In this document: positions 10,364 to 30,299 of the stretch, in pieces
Layout of the letters: each line of letters starts with the position of its first letter
Position numbering within the stretch: the first letter of the stretch is position 1
Assembly: GCA_024305405.1 (NCBI GenBank)
Contig: JAKNDB010000105.1
Coordinates: forward strand, 992,001 to 1,056,000
DNA: 64,000 bases
Reading direction: 5' to 3'
DNA from: Dirofilaria immitis
Taxonomy: Eukaryota > Nematoda > Chromadorea > Rhabditida > Onchocercidae
Notes under the pieces: generated by a model
The model's database searches: none
Seen by the model: the letters and a program-made list of their open reading frames with translations, nothing else
Told to the model about the DNA's origin: nothing
Made by a program: the position numbers and the translations under genes

Positions 10364-12656
10364 TAACGAAAATCACAATAACAGTGGAAAAAGACAACTG
10401 GAAAAGAACCAAAAATCAAATAAATCCGCTTGGTTGGATCAAATGGAATTTAGATTTTGAAATTTTCAAAGAAGCTGATCTTCTTTGAAATCTACAAATT
10501 TTAGAAATTATTTAGTAATAAAATTGAAATGAGCAGAATTGAAAAAATCTGCGGATATTTTGAAATCGCTTCCTTTGTCGCTTTTCTTAATGCATTGCTT
10601 CATCTTCACATGAACTATCTGGCATAAGCCAACTAATTACAAATATGCCTGAGAGACTGTATTATAAGTAGCTTTCTCAACTATTTACTGATAAGCGCAA
10701 ATCACTTCAAAAGAGACTGATATCCTTCGTAATAATGCTATCAACGTAATAATGCTAGTGCTTCGAGAAACACCATAGATAGTCGCCCTACAAATTCAAT
10801 CAAAACTGCCGTTTCTAATTAGAAGATGGAAGGAATATATGCAAGAATTATGAAGTATATAGACAACATCAATACAGCAGTCAATGAAGTCCGATAATTC
10901 AATTACGTGCCATTAACTGAGATTTAAAATTAATTCGAATTAAGTTGAAAAAGCTGCAACCAGTAGGCATCGAAATCCTGGATCGTCTTCGGAAAATTTT
11001 TCTTTATGGATTGAAAGAAAATCTGAATCAGCACTTGGAAAAGGCAGAACTCAATAACCAACCGATCGTATTCATGAAATTGAAGACCGTGTAAAAACTA
11101 TTATTTTTGTAAAATCAGAATAAAAATCGTAGAAATAGTAGCAAACGTATCTTGGCTCTGCGTTAGCGGATAATTGTTTGCCCTACAACAGATCCAATTA
11201 ATCCTAAGATACAAGAAATAGCAAATTTTGAAATAAAATCCGGGAAAGCAAGCATGAAACAACTAAAAACATCTTATTTTTATGAATTCTAATGAAGTGC
11301 AATTGAAATGAAGCTAAAGAGAGAAACTTCTCTCGGATAACAGAATCGAATTCCTGAATTCCAAATCTGAGAGAAATAATGATCCAATATTGTAAGGTGA
11401 TAGAAAAACATGTAGAAAGCATGAAATTGCAGGGAAACAAAAGACCTGATAATTGGTCAATGATTCGATTAAAAAGAACCAAATATTGTTGGTGTGACAT
11501 GAATATATGCATCACTGATAACTAATAGAAAAGTTGCCAGGCTTTTTCAAAATAATCGGTGTTAAACATACAGTTTTTCCCGAAGATATCTAAGGGATCC
11601 CAAATTTTATCACTCCTCGAAAGTTGTTTCTATGTACGAGATTTGGATGATCATTCACGCAAAGTAAAAATATGCATATTCATCATTGCATCATTTGGTG
11701 CAATTTTAGTATCAATACGACTATAGCGAAAAGGTAATTGTTTAACAACTATAGCGAGAAGGTAATTGTTTAACTACAATTCGTAGTAGATAAGTTGATA
11801 AAAGATATAATTTCTTAGAAATGCTGACTATCGAAACTGTGTAGAATCATGACTGATTTTATGTATATCAAAGGAAATTTACTAATAAAGATTTTAGAAA
11901 ACTTATGTATTTCTTCAATTCAATATTTTACTATAGGAATACGTTTAGATGACATAATACATTGATGGAATGACACAATGATGTAGAAATATATCCTCGA
12001 ATGAATTATCGTCTTACGAGGAGCATTGTCAGCAGATCAATGAAATTGTAAAACATCGAATTGGTTGCATAAAAATCGATAGCGAAATACTGGGTCAAAA
12101 TTGTTGAAGACGACATGCATTTGTATTCCAAACCGGAGGCCAGAAATTCCTTTTCGACTTCATGTAACCCTTCTCAAAAATTCTAGCAGATAATGATGAT
12201 TACGACTAGATGAATCTTTGCTCCAAAACTATTGTAAATATACCATTTTTCATTATCCAGTGCTTGATGATTGCAACATTGATACCATGGTTGACATTAT
12301 TTTACAAAAGTTAAACGACAATAATAACTATAGCTAATTTCACCGAAGCTATTAAGAAAAATTTTATAGCTTACTTAGGATTCAATTTTCTAAATACGAT
12401 TATCTGCTGACTATGTTTATTTAAATGCAATCTACACATAAGTAAATCTTAAATAGCACATGTTCTATCATCTCTAAAACAAACTGTATCCGATCATCTA
12501 AGCAGTGAGGTAAATTACAATGTTTGTAATCAGAGATTTTATGAACACTATCTCTGAAATTCAGTAAATTCGAAACAAAAAATACAAGAGTAATCATTCA
12601 TTTATGGTATTTTCTTTGATTTCTACATTTTCTATAGGATAAGGGAATGATCCACT
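10364..12656. other. Decayed sequence between NRPS relic and ist-1
   Basis: Short protein-like fragments occur on the + strand, for example near 10940-11090, 11630-11740 and 12100-12330, without a recognised family. They may be the degraded C-terminus of the NRPS (a C domain end or thioesterase) or other relics. A 28-bp tandem duplication lies at 11721-11776. Confidence 0.3.
11721..11776. repeat. 28-bp tandem duplication
   Basis: Two adjacent 28-bp copies begin with CTATAGCGA at 11721 and 11749 and differ by an A-to-G change. No function is seen. Confidence 0.8.
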
Positions 12657-12706
12657 TTGTTTGTGAACAATATGCTTTGGTTTAGAATAATATTTATCAT
12701 AATATA

Positions 12707-15445
12707 TTACAATACGTGGGATAAGCTAACTTCCATACAATTTATCAAAGAGGTACACTTATTTGATACTCCTCTTTTCAGCATATCAAAACGTTTCGCC
12801 AAATCATCGAAATCAAGCTCATCACTGTTATTAGCAACACCAGATTTCTGTTCACCATTGCTTTTTGCTGAGGAGAAGGATGCTGATTCCAACATTTCTG
12901 GGAAATCAGTCGGTGGTTCTGGAAACTCTGGTGTTTCTGCAACGAAAATTGTATTCCTTTAATGGCAAATTCAAATTGATATATTGTTTAAAATTGATAC
13001 ACTCTGTTTAAAATTTTACTTTTTTTGCAGAAATGGCAAAATGAATAAGAGCAATCACCATTAAAATTCGTGTTTGAAGGAAGCGAATTAGTATCAGTAG
13101 GGGAGCCGATGGAATACCTGGTGACGCATTCGGTTTGATTTTGTCTCCCGATATATCATCATTCTACAAAACGACCTTTTGCTCCTCCATAATTTGATAT
13201 TTGCAAAACAGTCAAAAAGAAGCATGATATACTTAATCGAGCAGCAAATATTCAAAAACTAAGGAACAAATAAGCCGATGCATATTTTTTACAAATAAAC
13301 CATTACAACAGCATATGGCGAACTATATTCAAGCAATAAATACAGATGAAACAGGAAATGAAAATGACCAAAATATATCCATGAATAATTCTAATCATGT
13401 TTAAGATTATGCAATGAATGATATAAAAATATACCTGACTTAGACGAGGATAATTAGAAGCAGTATAATTAGTTGGATCTGACATTGGTGCAGAAGCTAT
13501 ACCTGTCTTATCACTCCCTATGAAAATACCTCTAAATCCAGCAGGAGCAGGAGGTGGTGGTCCCAGGTAGTATGCTGAAAAGCCGAAATGAATTATATAC
13601 ATTATAAACAGTACTGCCGAAAAAACAATTTTCGCATTATTTCAAGTAAATTATAATTGGCAATAAAAAGCATTTGCTAACCAGGACGTGTATTTGAGGG
13701 TGGGGAAGGTGGTTTTTATTGTCTGAACTACTACCATCGGGATACATCCAACCATAACCTTGCTGAAAATAATTTTAATTAATTAAATATCACAGTAAAC
13801 CGTTCCGTTCCAACACAATCCTTTTTTAAATAAAGTGCACATTTTCCGAAACAAAACTGCATCTACCAGAAACACAAAAGGAACCTACTCCGCCCTGATT
13901 TTTAAAATCAATTAGCATCTGCTCAGCAGCAGCAACTTCGTCCTCACGCATAATGTTTGGATCAGGAGTAAAGGTATTCCCGCGCTTTTTGCAATTTCAA
14001 TCATATATCTAAAAAATTAAGTTTAAGTCTCAATAAAAGCAGTTCATATTTCTTTTCAGATCTCAAGCTGCGGAATAACTTTAAATCAAATACATATTCT
14101 TTCTTTCCCTTTTCTGCTATTTATAAAAATAGAAAGAAACCATACCGTTCTACCAAAAGCTTTGGAGGCGCTTGTACACTTAGTTTGGCTATTAATTTGG
14201 ATGATACTTTCGCAGGATATTCTAGCTGATTATTACGCGCTGCTTCAGCAAATGTTTTGCCGTACTTCATAGTCAATTGGTCATTAATCACCTAAAATTT
14301 AAATTCTTTCAGACAAAAACAAGTGAATCAATCTGAAAAAGAAGCAAAAGATAAGAGCTTAATGAGATTATAGAAGTCAGATTTTATACGAAGCGGTTTT
14401 AGAATGATCACGTTATCCATTTTTATATTTAGTTGTATTCTTGGCAAGGCCTTGTAAAAACTACGTTAAAAATTTCCTCTTCCTATCATATTACAAATTT
14501 TAATCCATTAATGAGATAGTCCACAATTAGAATTATTTGGTTTGAATCAGGACGATAATGTTTTTTAAACACTGTGCTTCCGCAATAGAATGAAATGTAA
14601 ATCATTAACGTCCAATGAAAAGGAACTGTTATAAAACTTATTCCAAAGAGGAATCATTATTACCTTGAATTCACTCACATCTGTTGCCACACGAGGAGCA
14701 GCCCATAAAATATTGATTACTGCCTCAGCAATTCCATCGTCTAATTGCCTGTAACATTTTTCATTGCAGTAATCTATAAGTAGAGATAAAATGGATGAAA
14801 AAAGATCATACTTCATTTGTTGTATAAGACCAAATCGTGCCAGAATAAGATCGCAATACATTTCCAGCAGTTCATATGCTTCAACAAGAAAATCTTCTCT
14901 TATGATATGTTCTACCCTAATACGAGCGCGGTCTTCTTTATGATCTAAAGTACATTATTACAATATGAGATTCACTCCAATAATGCCCATTTCATTTGAA
15001 TAAACTAATATAACTTATAATTTTAAATTGTTGATGCTAAAGAAAATTATGATAGATGTCTACTACAAATTGAAAAAACTCAGATTCACATTTCTCATTG
15101 AATTGGAATATAAGACTTTCTGTATTTTTAAAGATGTGTACAATTAACTAGTAAGCAACAACAAAAAGTATATAAATAGTGTAATATAATTCGGGAAGAC
15201 TGTATAGAAATAAAATGTTGTATTTCTTCCTATAACTTATCATCCAACAACAATTCCGCCAGAGTGCTGGTTGGTCTGTAAAAAACATTCGGAAGACAAA
15301 ACAAACTTGCAATGAAATCAGCAATTTCGGTGCGTGATTTCAATGCCATTTCAGTTTTCTTCTTTTCCAGCAATTTCAAACGATTAATTGCCAAACGAAG
15401 ATTGGTTTTCAGCTTCGCATATTGTGTTCCCCAGCTGATTGACAT
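12707..15445 (-). CDS. ist-1: IST1 homolog, ESCRT-III associated protein
   Basis: Nine exons on the minus strand fit the Ist1 family: 15445-15307, 14944-14812, 14748-14664, 14291-14146, 14008-13889, 13762-13682, 13574-13435, 13163-13118 and 12936-12707. The N-terminal Ist1 domain reads LRLAINRLKLLEKKK, RARIRVEHIIREDFLVEAYE, YCDLILARFGLIQQ, ILWAAPRVATDVSEF and LSVQAPPKLLVERYMIEIAK, matching human IST1 closely. A Pro-rich linker follows. The end LDFDDLAKRFDMLKR is a MIT-interacting motif. The protein would regulate the VPS4 ATPase in endosomal sorting and membrane scission. Two single-base deletions are needed, near 13971 (AAA run) and near 13715 (T5 run). The ATG at 15445 (MSISWGTQYAKL) begins just before the domain. 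The last 18 residues after the MIM are unconserved, so the true 3' end may be spliced differently. Confidence 0.88.
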
Positions 15446-15545
15446 ATCTCTTCTGCAGCAATTATTATTAAATTACACAAAAAGCTTACCTGAAATGTAC
15501 AAAATATTTCTGACAGTGCGATTAACTGATAAAAATAAAGCATAA

Positions 15546-16199
15546 TTGACATATAATATTGTGTTTCTCTGCAAAGCGTATATTCTTTTTCCCAATGAAA
15601 ATATGATTGAATAGAATATGTCGAAATAATCGAAATATTTTATAAAGAAAATAATCAGGACATTTACATTATAAAATATCTCAGTTTAATCATAAGATCT
15701 GTAAAATAAAATTGTTTTTATGTTTTCCAAATCTTTTTAAAAATCAATTTTATAATTATTTAAGGATGTTGCCTAATGCATTACAATTAATCAGATTTTG
15801 ACCCGTCATCCTTCAAGTACTATAACCAATAACATCTGGGCATGTCATCTTTTAGATCATAGGACATTGCTAATAAAATTGCAAACATCTTCACTATAAA
15901 ATAGTTATTACTTCTTATTGAGAAGTCATTACTTCTTATTTACTCATTCTGACTACGATCGACTATTCGACGAACGGTCCCAATTTCAACGAACGATTTA
16001 TTTACTTATAAAAGTATTTATCTATTCGTCATATTTCTATTAAATTTGTGTATCGTACTTTTCAGACATTAAATTATCATATATGAAAGGAAACGTCCTA
16101 TTAGGTGTAAGATGTTATGACTTCAGTCCAAAGAATTAGGACTGATACGAAAGGTATTAATTGACAAATATGATAAACCTACAACAACAAAAAGATAGT
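15546..16199. other. Spacer, possible solo LTR
   Basis: No gene is seen. The segment 15800-16090 contains a TATAAAAG-like element at about 16000 and a sequence drop just upstream of gag-like remnants, so it might be the 5' LTR of the element at 16.2-16.9 kb. No matching 3' copy was recognised. Confidence 0.2.
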
Positions 16200-16900
16200 C
16201 TAGTTCTACTCTATCAAGAAAAAATGACAAAAATGGAAATCAGTCGTTGAGGCGATGGAAATGGAAAAAATTCTTTGACAACTAGAAGCAATAGATAAGC
16301 ATCTAGAACACTGTAGAAAGTCCATCAACGAAAATAAAACAGAAACTTGGACTGTGTAATCTTCGACAGCTTTTGATAAAATTAGATCGAAGAAATGAGG
16401 AAGCAAACAGAAAGCAAGCATTCTATAGGGAGAAAGGATTTAAAGAGAAAAATCCAAAAAAATGCCATACAGCCAGCCTAAGGGAGAAACTTCTATCTTA
16501 GTTAGAACAAATCAAAAGAGACTGAGCTAAACACGAGCAAAAAAAAAGGGACGGTCAAAAAGACTCTGCGTGTTTTATAATGATAGCCATTCGGATAATG
16601 AATGTCAAACCTGTTCCATACTCAAATAACCAATGGAATATTTGATGAAGAACAATGCGCATACTAACTGTCTCCAAAAAGGACATGCGTTAAATAAATG
16701 CACTAGAAGAAAATGTTTCTGCTTTCATTGCAAAGATTCACATGATGTCGCGTTTTCTCATCTCGAATATAAAGATAACTCACAAATCTCTGGTCCAAAT
16801 AAAGATTGGATTGGATTCGACGACTACAATAAATTTATAATCGGAAAACTACTCACACATATAAATCACAATTTCACATAAATCACAATGGACAAAGTGA
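16200..16900 (+). mobile_element. BEL/Pao-like retroelement gag remnant
   Basis: A + strand stretch with stops reads first as a coiled segment (MEKIL, LEAIDKHLEHCRKSINENK). It then gives a cysteine/histidine-rich block at 16560-16770: NDSHSDNECQTC, then NCLQKGHALNKC, then CFHCKDSHDVAF. This is the paired zinc-knuckle arrangement of BEL/Pao gag proteins. The first Cys of one knuckle (HTNC for CTNC) and the last Cys of the next are replaced. No protease, reverse transcriptase or integrase was recognised downstream, so only a 5' fragment survives. The family assignment rests on knuckle spacing alone. Confidence 0.55.
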
Positions 16901-17565
16901 TTTTAGGAAACGTAACGTAAGCATTATCCCATGTTGATTCATTGCCTTCGAAAATAACACCGCCTTTAGTGCGAGGTATGATTCACATGAAAAAATTGAC
17001 GATCATCCAGAGTACTCCACCATTAAAATCAATCGTACACATTGATTATCGTACTTGATTCGAGTAACCTTGAAATACCGAAACAACATATTTCAGACCA
17101 ATGACGTTTTCCGCTGCGGTGAGCTTGCGGTAACGAGTGCATCAGCAACGAGGTTGACGGTTACCAAGATGTTTGGTGTGAGCTGTCGCATGAAGTGGTG
17201 TTTTTGAATTGTGGTATTAAGTTAACTACTGGAATTATCAATATCTTCGTCATTGGTCGTCACCGGGAATCGTATTCCTCGGTGATATGAAAGATTGCAG
17301 CAAAACATACTAGAACTGATATGAAAATTCTTACATTGATGAAGTCGTTATGGTATAGTGTTATAAGCCTTACATAGATTGTTATTTGTCGCGAACCATT
17401 AAGATTTTGACTATTCGCCCTCCTAAATAACATGCAGTGAATGCATCTGAAGATGGAAGCATTCATTGCATATTGCAATTTTGTGGGAAGGCAGCGAAGA
17501 CTTAGTTGTGGAACTTACATTGCACGCTGAGTATTGTTGTAAAAATTAAAGTTGTGATTTTAGAA
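16901..17565. other. Upstream region of mog-5, residual retroelement sequence
   Basis: No intact gene. 17040-17290 has somewhat higher GC and could be a further decayed part of the retroelement. The mog-5 promoter must lie here or within it. No TATA box or spliced-leader sequence was recognised. Confidence 0.3.
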
Positions 17566-24870
<7,305 letters not shown>

Positions 24871-27086
24871 TTTATATACTTTATCTTACATGTGGTTCTC
24901 TTCATTTTATAGGAGAATAACGAGTATATGTATGAATTTGCTTCTTTATGACGACATTAATTTGTTTTCACTCAGTCTTTAGTTGTGCATTGTACTTTTT
25001 ATTGACTGCTTTGTTCTCTTATTTTTTTGTTCTTAAAATAGCTGAATGAAAGGTATTCGAAATGCAAGAACAAATTGATATTATTTATTCATGCCGTAAA
25101 CAGCGACATGCCACGACTTAAAACTCTTTCTTTACTAGGACTCCATGGCTTATTTCGTAATGCTTAGCAAACCTGTGATCTAAATTCTGTTCACTAATTC
25201 ACCAAAAACTTGGTATGCTTACTTCATCCGCTACTTTTTATACCAGTAATCCTTATTCAAGTAATCCACGTTATCGATATAAATTCTCAGGTAACGCCCT
25301 GGTGAGTTACTATATCAATTATACAGCTATCAATTATTGCACGGCTGTAATAACCAAAGATCGGGGAATTGAAATGAGCAATGTGTACCAATAATCTTTA
25401 TTTAAACAGTCTATGTTTGTTTTCCATATTAGAGAAAATTACCAGCAAAGCAGGACGTATGCGTAATTTATGCAAATTTTGAGCATCGTTTTGGCAATTT
25501 ATGAACAATCCAATTTAAAATCACTTGTTGGGTATTCAAGCACTTGTTAAGGTAACGTATTTAACTTGATTAGATTATATATGGTAACTTAGAATTGCTA
25601 TCAAAATGTCAAGTTATATGCATAATTTGAATGCATTATTATATGCGAATTGCTCTTTCTGAATTCTTCCGTAAAAATTAAGTTTCAATCAGTAATACTG
25701 AATCCACTGGAAGAATTCAATTCGGTTCGATTCGGTTTTTCGTTCTAAATCGTAATGGATATTTTAATTAGAAATTTCTACATTTCTCAATAACATAGTA
25801 ATTTTAAATTATGTGCCTCGTTATAATAATTTTTTGCTTAAGCGCTTCTATTATAATTGCGAAAGCAATAAAATTTTCTATGCCTTTGGAAAACAATCAT
25901 GACAATCAAGACTGAGATTGAAATGAATGCTTTTAAAACTTTATGTGAACATAGATGGATGAAAAACTCTCTCATTTCTCGAAATTTATTTCGAGAAATG
26001 AGCCAAAATTTCGTACATTTGAAATGCAAATCAGCAATTTAAAGTTGAATGATAAATTGTTTGCTGGATGTTGAATGGTCTTATCTATTGTTCAATTGCA
26101 AATGAATATCGTCTGTTTTGGAATGTCATGAATTCGAGTCAGCTAATATATTAATTGTTCTATTATGGCTGTTTCAGTGTAACAAACAATATACTAAGTT
26201 GACAAGGAAATAACAAATAAAATTTTGGCAAGCCGCCAGGATTTTGTTTGTTATTTGGTTAATTTATATTCTGAAGGTGTTCTGAAAATGTAAACATTTG
26301 TCTGAACCTTTCGTGTCACAGTGACGAAGCTTGGTCATAGATTCAGCTGACAAAAATTTGCTTTATTATATGCGACAAAAATTACGAATAATTTTATTTT
26401 CCTGAAGACTAATGTACTTGAGATCGCGGCGTTTGCTGATCTACATGGACAATACCAGTATTATTTCTGGTTTTTAACTTTTTGGATGAAGTTAAGGTTT
26501 TTAACTGCCAAGCAAATCAATATGACTTTTACTTATTCATTATGTAGCAGTCATATTTAATCGGATTACAAAGTTCTATTATTAATTGAAACTTTGCTAC
26601 ACCTGCTACCTGTCTACCTATTTCCTTCTCTTCACCAGGAGCTATAGTCCAGCATGATAAAGAAATCAAAATGAAATCCGTGCTTTCTCTGAGAGAGAAT
26701 TTGTCTTCGAAAAATTCACTCTGTGCTTATCATATGTATTTGCATAATGTAATTCACTGGATTAAATTAACTGACTAGCTAGTGGCTGAGATCATTAGAT
26801 CATTTTCCCGCATTAATGTGATAATGATATTTCTATATTTTCTTTTCGAGACAATGATTCAAAATAAATGTCTTTCATTTTTAAAATAAAGATTCTAAGT
26901 TGATTCTTATTCATTTCATAAGTTCCATCAAATAATTGTCATCTGATATCTGTATCAATGATTCAGAAGAGGAAAAGCCAAGCGTTCCCGCGAATGTTTA
27001 TTTGATAGAAATATAAACACATTATCATTTGTTTTTGTAGCTTCATCGAAGGAAATGTCGCACTATTGAGTATGGTATCATTTATT
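24871..27086. other. Intergenic region, no gene seen
   Basis: AT-rich sequence with no coding exon recognised on either strand. It holds the mog-5 3' UTR and the upstream region of the glycosyltransferase. Confidence 0.5.
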
Positions 27087-30039
27087 ATGAAATATTACAA
27101 CGGATTTCGGTGAGTTTTGAATGATTCATTGCTACAAATTATTTTTGTACGGAACCAAATTCAATTCTTTATATTTTTTGAAAAAATTTTAAAATCATAT
27201 TTAAAATCATCATGGAGATTATCATGAACTTTCTTTTATTCATTTTCTATGAATCAATTTTTTTATAACATTATTATCATATTATCAGATATCAATATAT
27301 TAAAAGTGACTTCTAATGCTGATATATCAGAATTCTAAAGTTAAAATTATAAAATTGAAACCGGAAATAAGTCTAGAATAGAATGATATTACAAACTTAA
27401 CAGTCAAGTGATATGATTTGTCGCAACTACGTTCGTTGTATTGTTCCGTTTCAAGCGAATTTACTACCTTTTTTTATTTTTAATTATATATTATAGCATG
27501 TAGAAATGGAAAATAAGGTCAAGTAAATTAAACTGCAGTTAATTCTACGTTTTTCAATGCCTCATTTCTTTTCATCATTTGATTCTTGAGTTAAGATGGA
27601 ATAATTGAAACGAACGAGATGAGGAGGAGAAAGTTTGTTTCTCATATTCATTGTATTTGCTCGCAAAAAGTTTTAACATACCGAGGGAATAGTTTATTTC
27701 AAACATTGTGATTCCTACTCGACTTCTCATTCACTATGGTTTATTTTGTTTCACGCTTATCATTCTGCTCGTTTTGTTCGTACTTGTTATATTGTGCATA
27801 TCTTTTTAATATTCTAAAATAAATGATATTTCTTTGATATTAACCAAGTAACTATTTATAAAATGCAAATTCACATATAGTAGGAAAATTATCATCTGTA
27901 CATTCAATTTTTTCTCAACTTATTGTTATCATTGCTTAATGTGTAAGAATAAGATATTTTATTTTCCACTTCTAGAAGTCATCAAATCTTCTTTTTGCCT
28001 GCAGCTTGGCACTTTAACTGGAATTTAGGCCGCACAAATGCTACCTAGATTCATCATGTCATCCAAACATCTGAAGCTTCTTATTTATTTGCATTTTTAT
28101 ATATGTTATCATATTATTCCGTTTCGAACAATTTAGTTTGCAATTAAGCAAAAGTTTTTAAGTTGTTAATTAAAATTTGATCCAAATCGATTTACAGGCG
28201 GCTAAAACGAGCATTTTTGAAGCGCCCACAAATCATAAACATTTGCTGTGTGGTCGTCATTTTCTGTTCTCCTATCTTGTTATTGCATATATATATGAAA
28301 TTTTCTTTTAATGCCAAGCAAGGTTATCGATTTCATATTTCGAAAAACAACATATTTGGACGATTTTATTCACTTCATGTTTTTGATCTGTCGAAACACG
28401 AATTCATAAAATTTAAAACGTTCTTTTTGACTTTTGCTTTTACAATCCTAAATTCTTATCACTCAAAAATAATTGTGACATGAAGAATTCTGAGGACATA
28501 TAATATTATCTTAATTTTAGCTTATGAAGCAACTGGAGTAATATTGACGCCATATAATTTTACGGATTCTAGGATATTACTGACTCCTAGTTTCCAACAA
28601 TGTCCTAGTGTGCCAGTTTTTTATATTATTCGTACTCATCCAAGAAATAGAAGATGGAGAAGTATTGTTCTGCTCAACATGGGCTGGGTCTCTGAAACGT
28701 TCTTTGGTTTGTATAATTTATGTAATTTTTAATATATTCGCCATACTACTTATTTATGCTGGTTAATCTTTGTAAATAATTTTTTTTTCAGTTATTTGTA
28801 TTGGGTGTTGAAAAAGTAGGTGAAATAGATGAATTGGTAGAGCTGGAAGCTAAAAAATACGACGATCTGATCGTTTTTGATATGATTGACACATACAATA
28901 ACATGACATTGAAGTCATTAAATATTTTAAGTTGGATAGTTCAAAATTGCCAGAAGCCTCGATTTTTATGCAGGTAAATTCTGAAGACTTTTCTTACATT
29001 TAAATTTTTGATCTAATATTAATACAATCTCTAATAACAATATTGACCGCAGCTTGAAATGTTCGGCACGTTGTGACCAACAGACTTTTTGTTATTATGA
29101 TGGAAAAACATCTTTATTATTGAAATTTCAATCTGAAGCCTTGCTTGGATTATAGTTATATGTATATTTGCATTCCTTCTTTGAATAGCTGCTTTAAGTC
29201 TTATATTCATAATAATTTTGGAATTATTTGATTCGATATTTTATGACACTGCTATTAATTAATTCAGTTATTTGTGGTAAAAGTTGATGTTGAAATAAAA
29301 AAATATTGTAACTGTATTATAGGGCGATCCAGATATAGTAGCATTTCCAGATGAAATTGCTTCGTACACTTTGGAATTAGATGCCAATTTGATAGCCGTA
29401 TATGGAAGATGTTGGAAGGGTGCAAAAGCACACCGAGAAGATAGCAGTAAATGGTGTATTTTTAGCGATTTATCTGAAAAACTAGATTAAATTTATCGTC
29501 TTGATATTTAAAAGCAATTCTTAATTAATATTGATTCGAGAAATGCACTTAGTGAGTGATATAAAGAGCTTGAACCAAATTCCTAACAATAAATAATGGT
29601 ATTTCGATTAATTTATTTGAATTTTAAAATAACCGGACTTTTTTTCTTGATAATTCTTAAATCATTCAGGGCTTTGAACTCACTCATTTATGCATCAGTG
29701 ACCTATCCGACCTATTTGGCTGGTGGTTCATGGTTATTTTCTCCTGCAACAGCAAAGCGTCTTCTGATGGCTCTAGAAAAACCTCTATCTTATGTTCATA
29801 TTGATGACATGCTGATTTCGGGAATATTCGCTGAACTCATGGATGTACGCCGAGTATGTCTAAATACTGTTGGGTATTTGTATGAATTCTCACTGGAAAA
29901 ATGCCATGACGATCGAATTCTCGCTATTTTGCAACTCGAAGTTCATGAAATTTTAAAAACCATTCTGGATTATCGAGAAGCATCGATAAGATGCCATCAC
30001 AAACGTTCTTCAAACTTTGGATTGCATGCTTTAAGTTAA
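27087..30039 (+). CDS. GT31 family (beta-1,3-galactosyltransferase-like) Golgi glycosyltransferase
   Basis: Six exons: 27087-27109, 28198-28322, 28521-28706, 28792-28973, 29323-29453 and 29670-30039. The short first exon (MKYYNGFR) joins in phase to a basic tail and a signal anchor (about residues 20-42, IINICCVVVIFCSPILLLH), giving a type II membrane topology. The catalytic region shows family features: LFVLGVEK, then IVFDMIDTYNNMTLKSLNIL, the nucleotide-sugar DxD motif as GDPD, SKWALNSLIYASVTYPTYLAGG, and IDDMLISGIFAEL. It would transfer a sugar, most likely galactose or GalNAc, in the Golgi; donor and acceptor cannot be told. One frame change falls in exon 3 near 28660. A T run in exon 4 (near 28966) lacks one T, needed to read FFMQ-GDPD. 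The poly(A) signal AATAAA is at 30285. The paralogue within GT31 is not identified. Confidence 0.82.
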
Positions 30040-30284
30040 ATGATTTATGAATAGAGAAAAAACATAAAATCTTACAATATCCATTTTTTTTAAGAATTCT
30101 ACTTAAAACGCATACTGCATTGTGTCTCAGTTAATTGTTACTCTCAATGTGGAATACACTCTCATTTTAGCCATTTAATATTATCTTCATTCGATCTTTC
30201 CTCGAAAATGTTCCATGATCTGTTGTTATTAAAATGAAATTTATCTAGCCATGTAGCTATTTATTACAAACTGTATAGTTCAGA

Positions 30285-30290
30285 AATAAA
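30285..30290 (+). terminator. Polyadenylation signal AATAAA of the GT31 gene
   Basis: AATAAA lies about 245 bases after the stop codon and is followed by a T-rich stretch, as expected for a nematode 3' end. Confidence 0.55.
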
Positions 30291-30299
30291 CTTGTTATT

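Noticed and set aside
11630..11745. Fragment reading YVRDLDDHSRKVKI on the + strand as a possible enzyme domain
   Set aside because: Too short and degenerate to assign. It may be part of the NRPS 3' end or a transposon.
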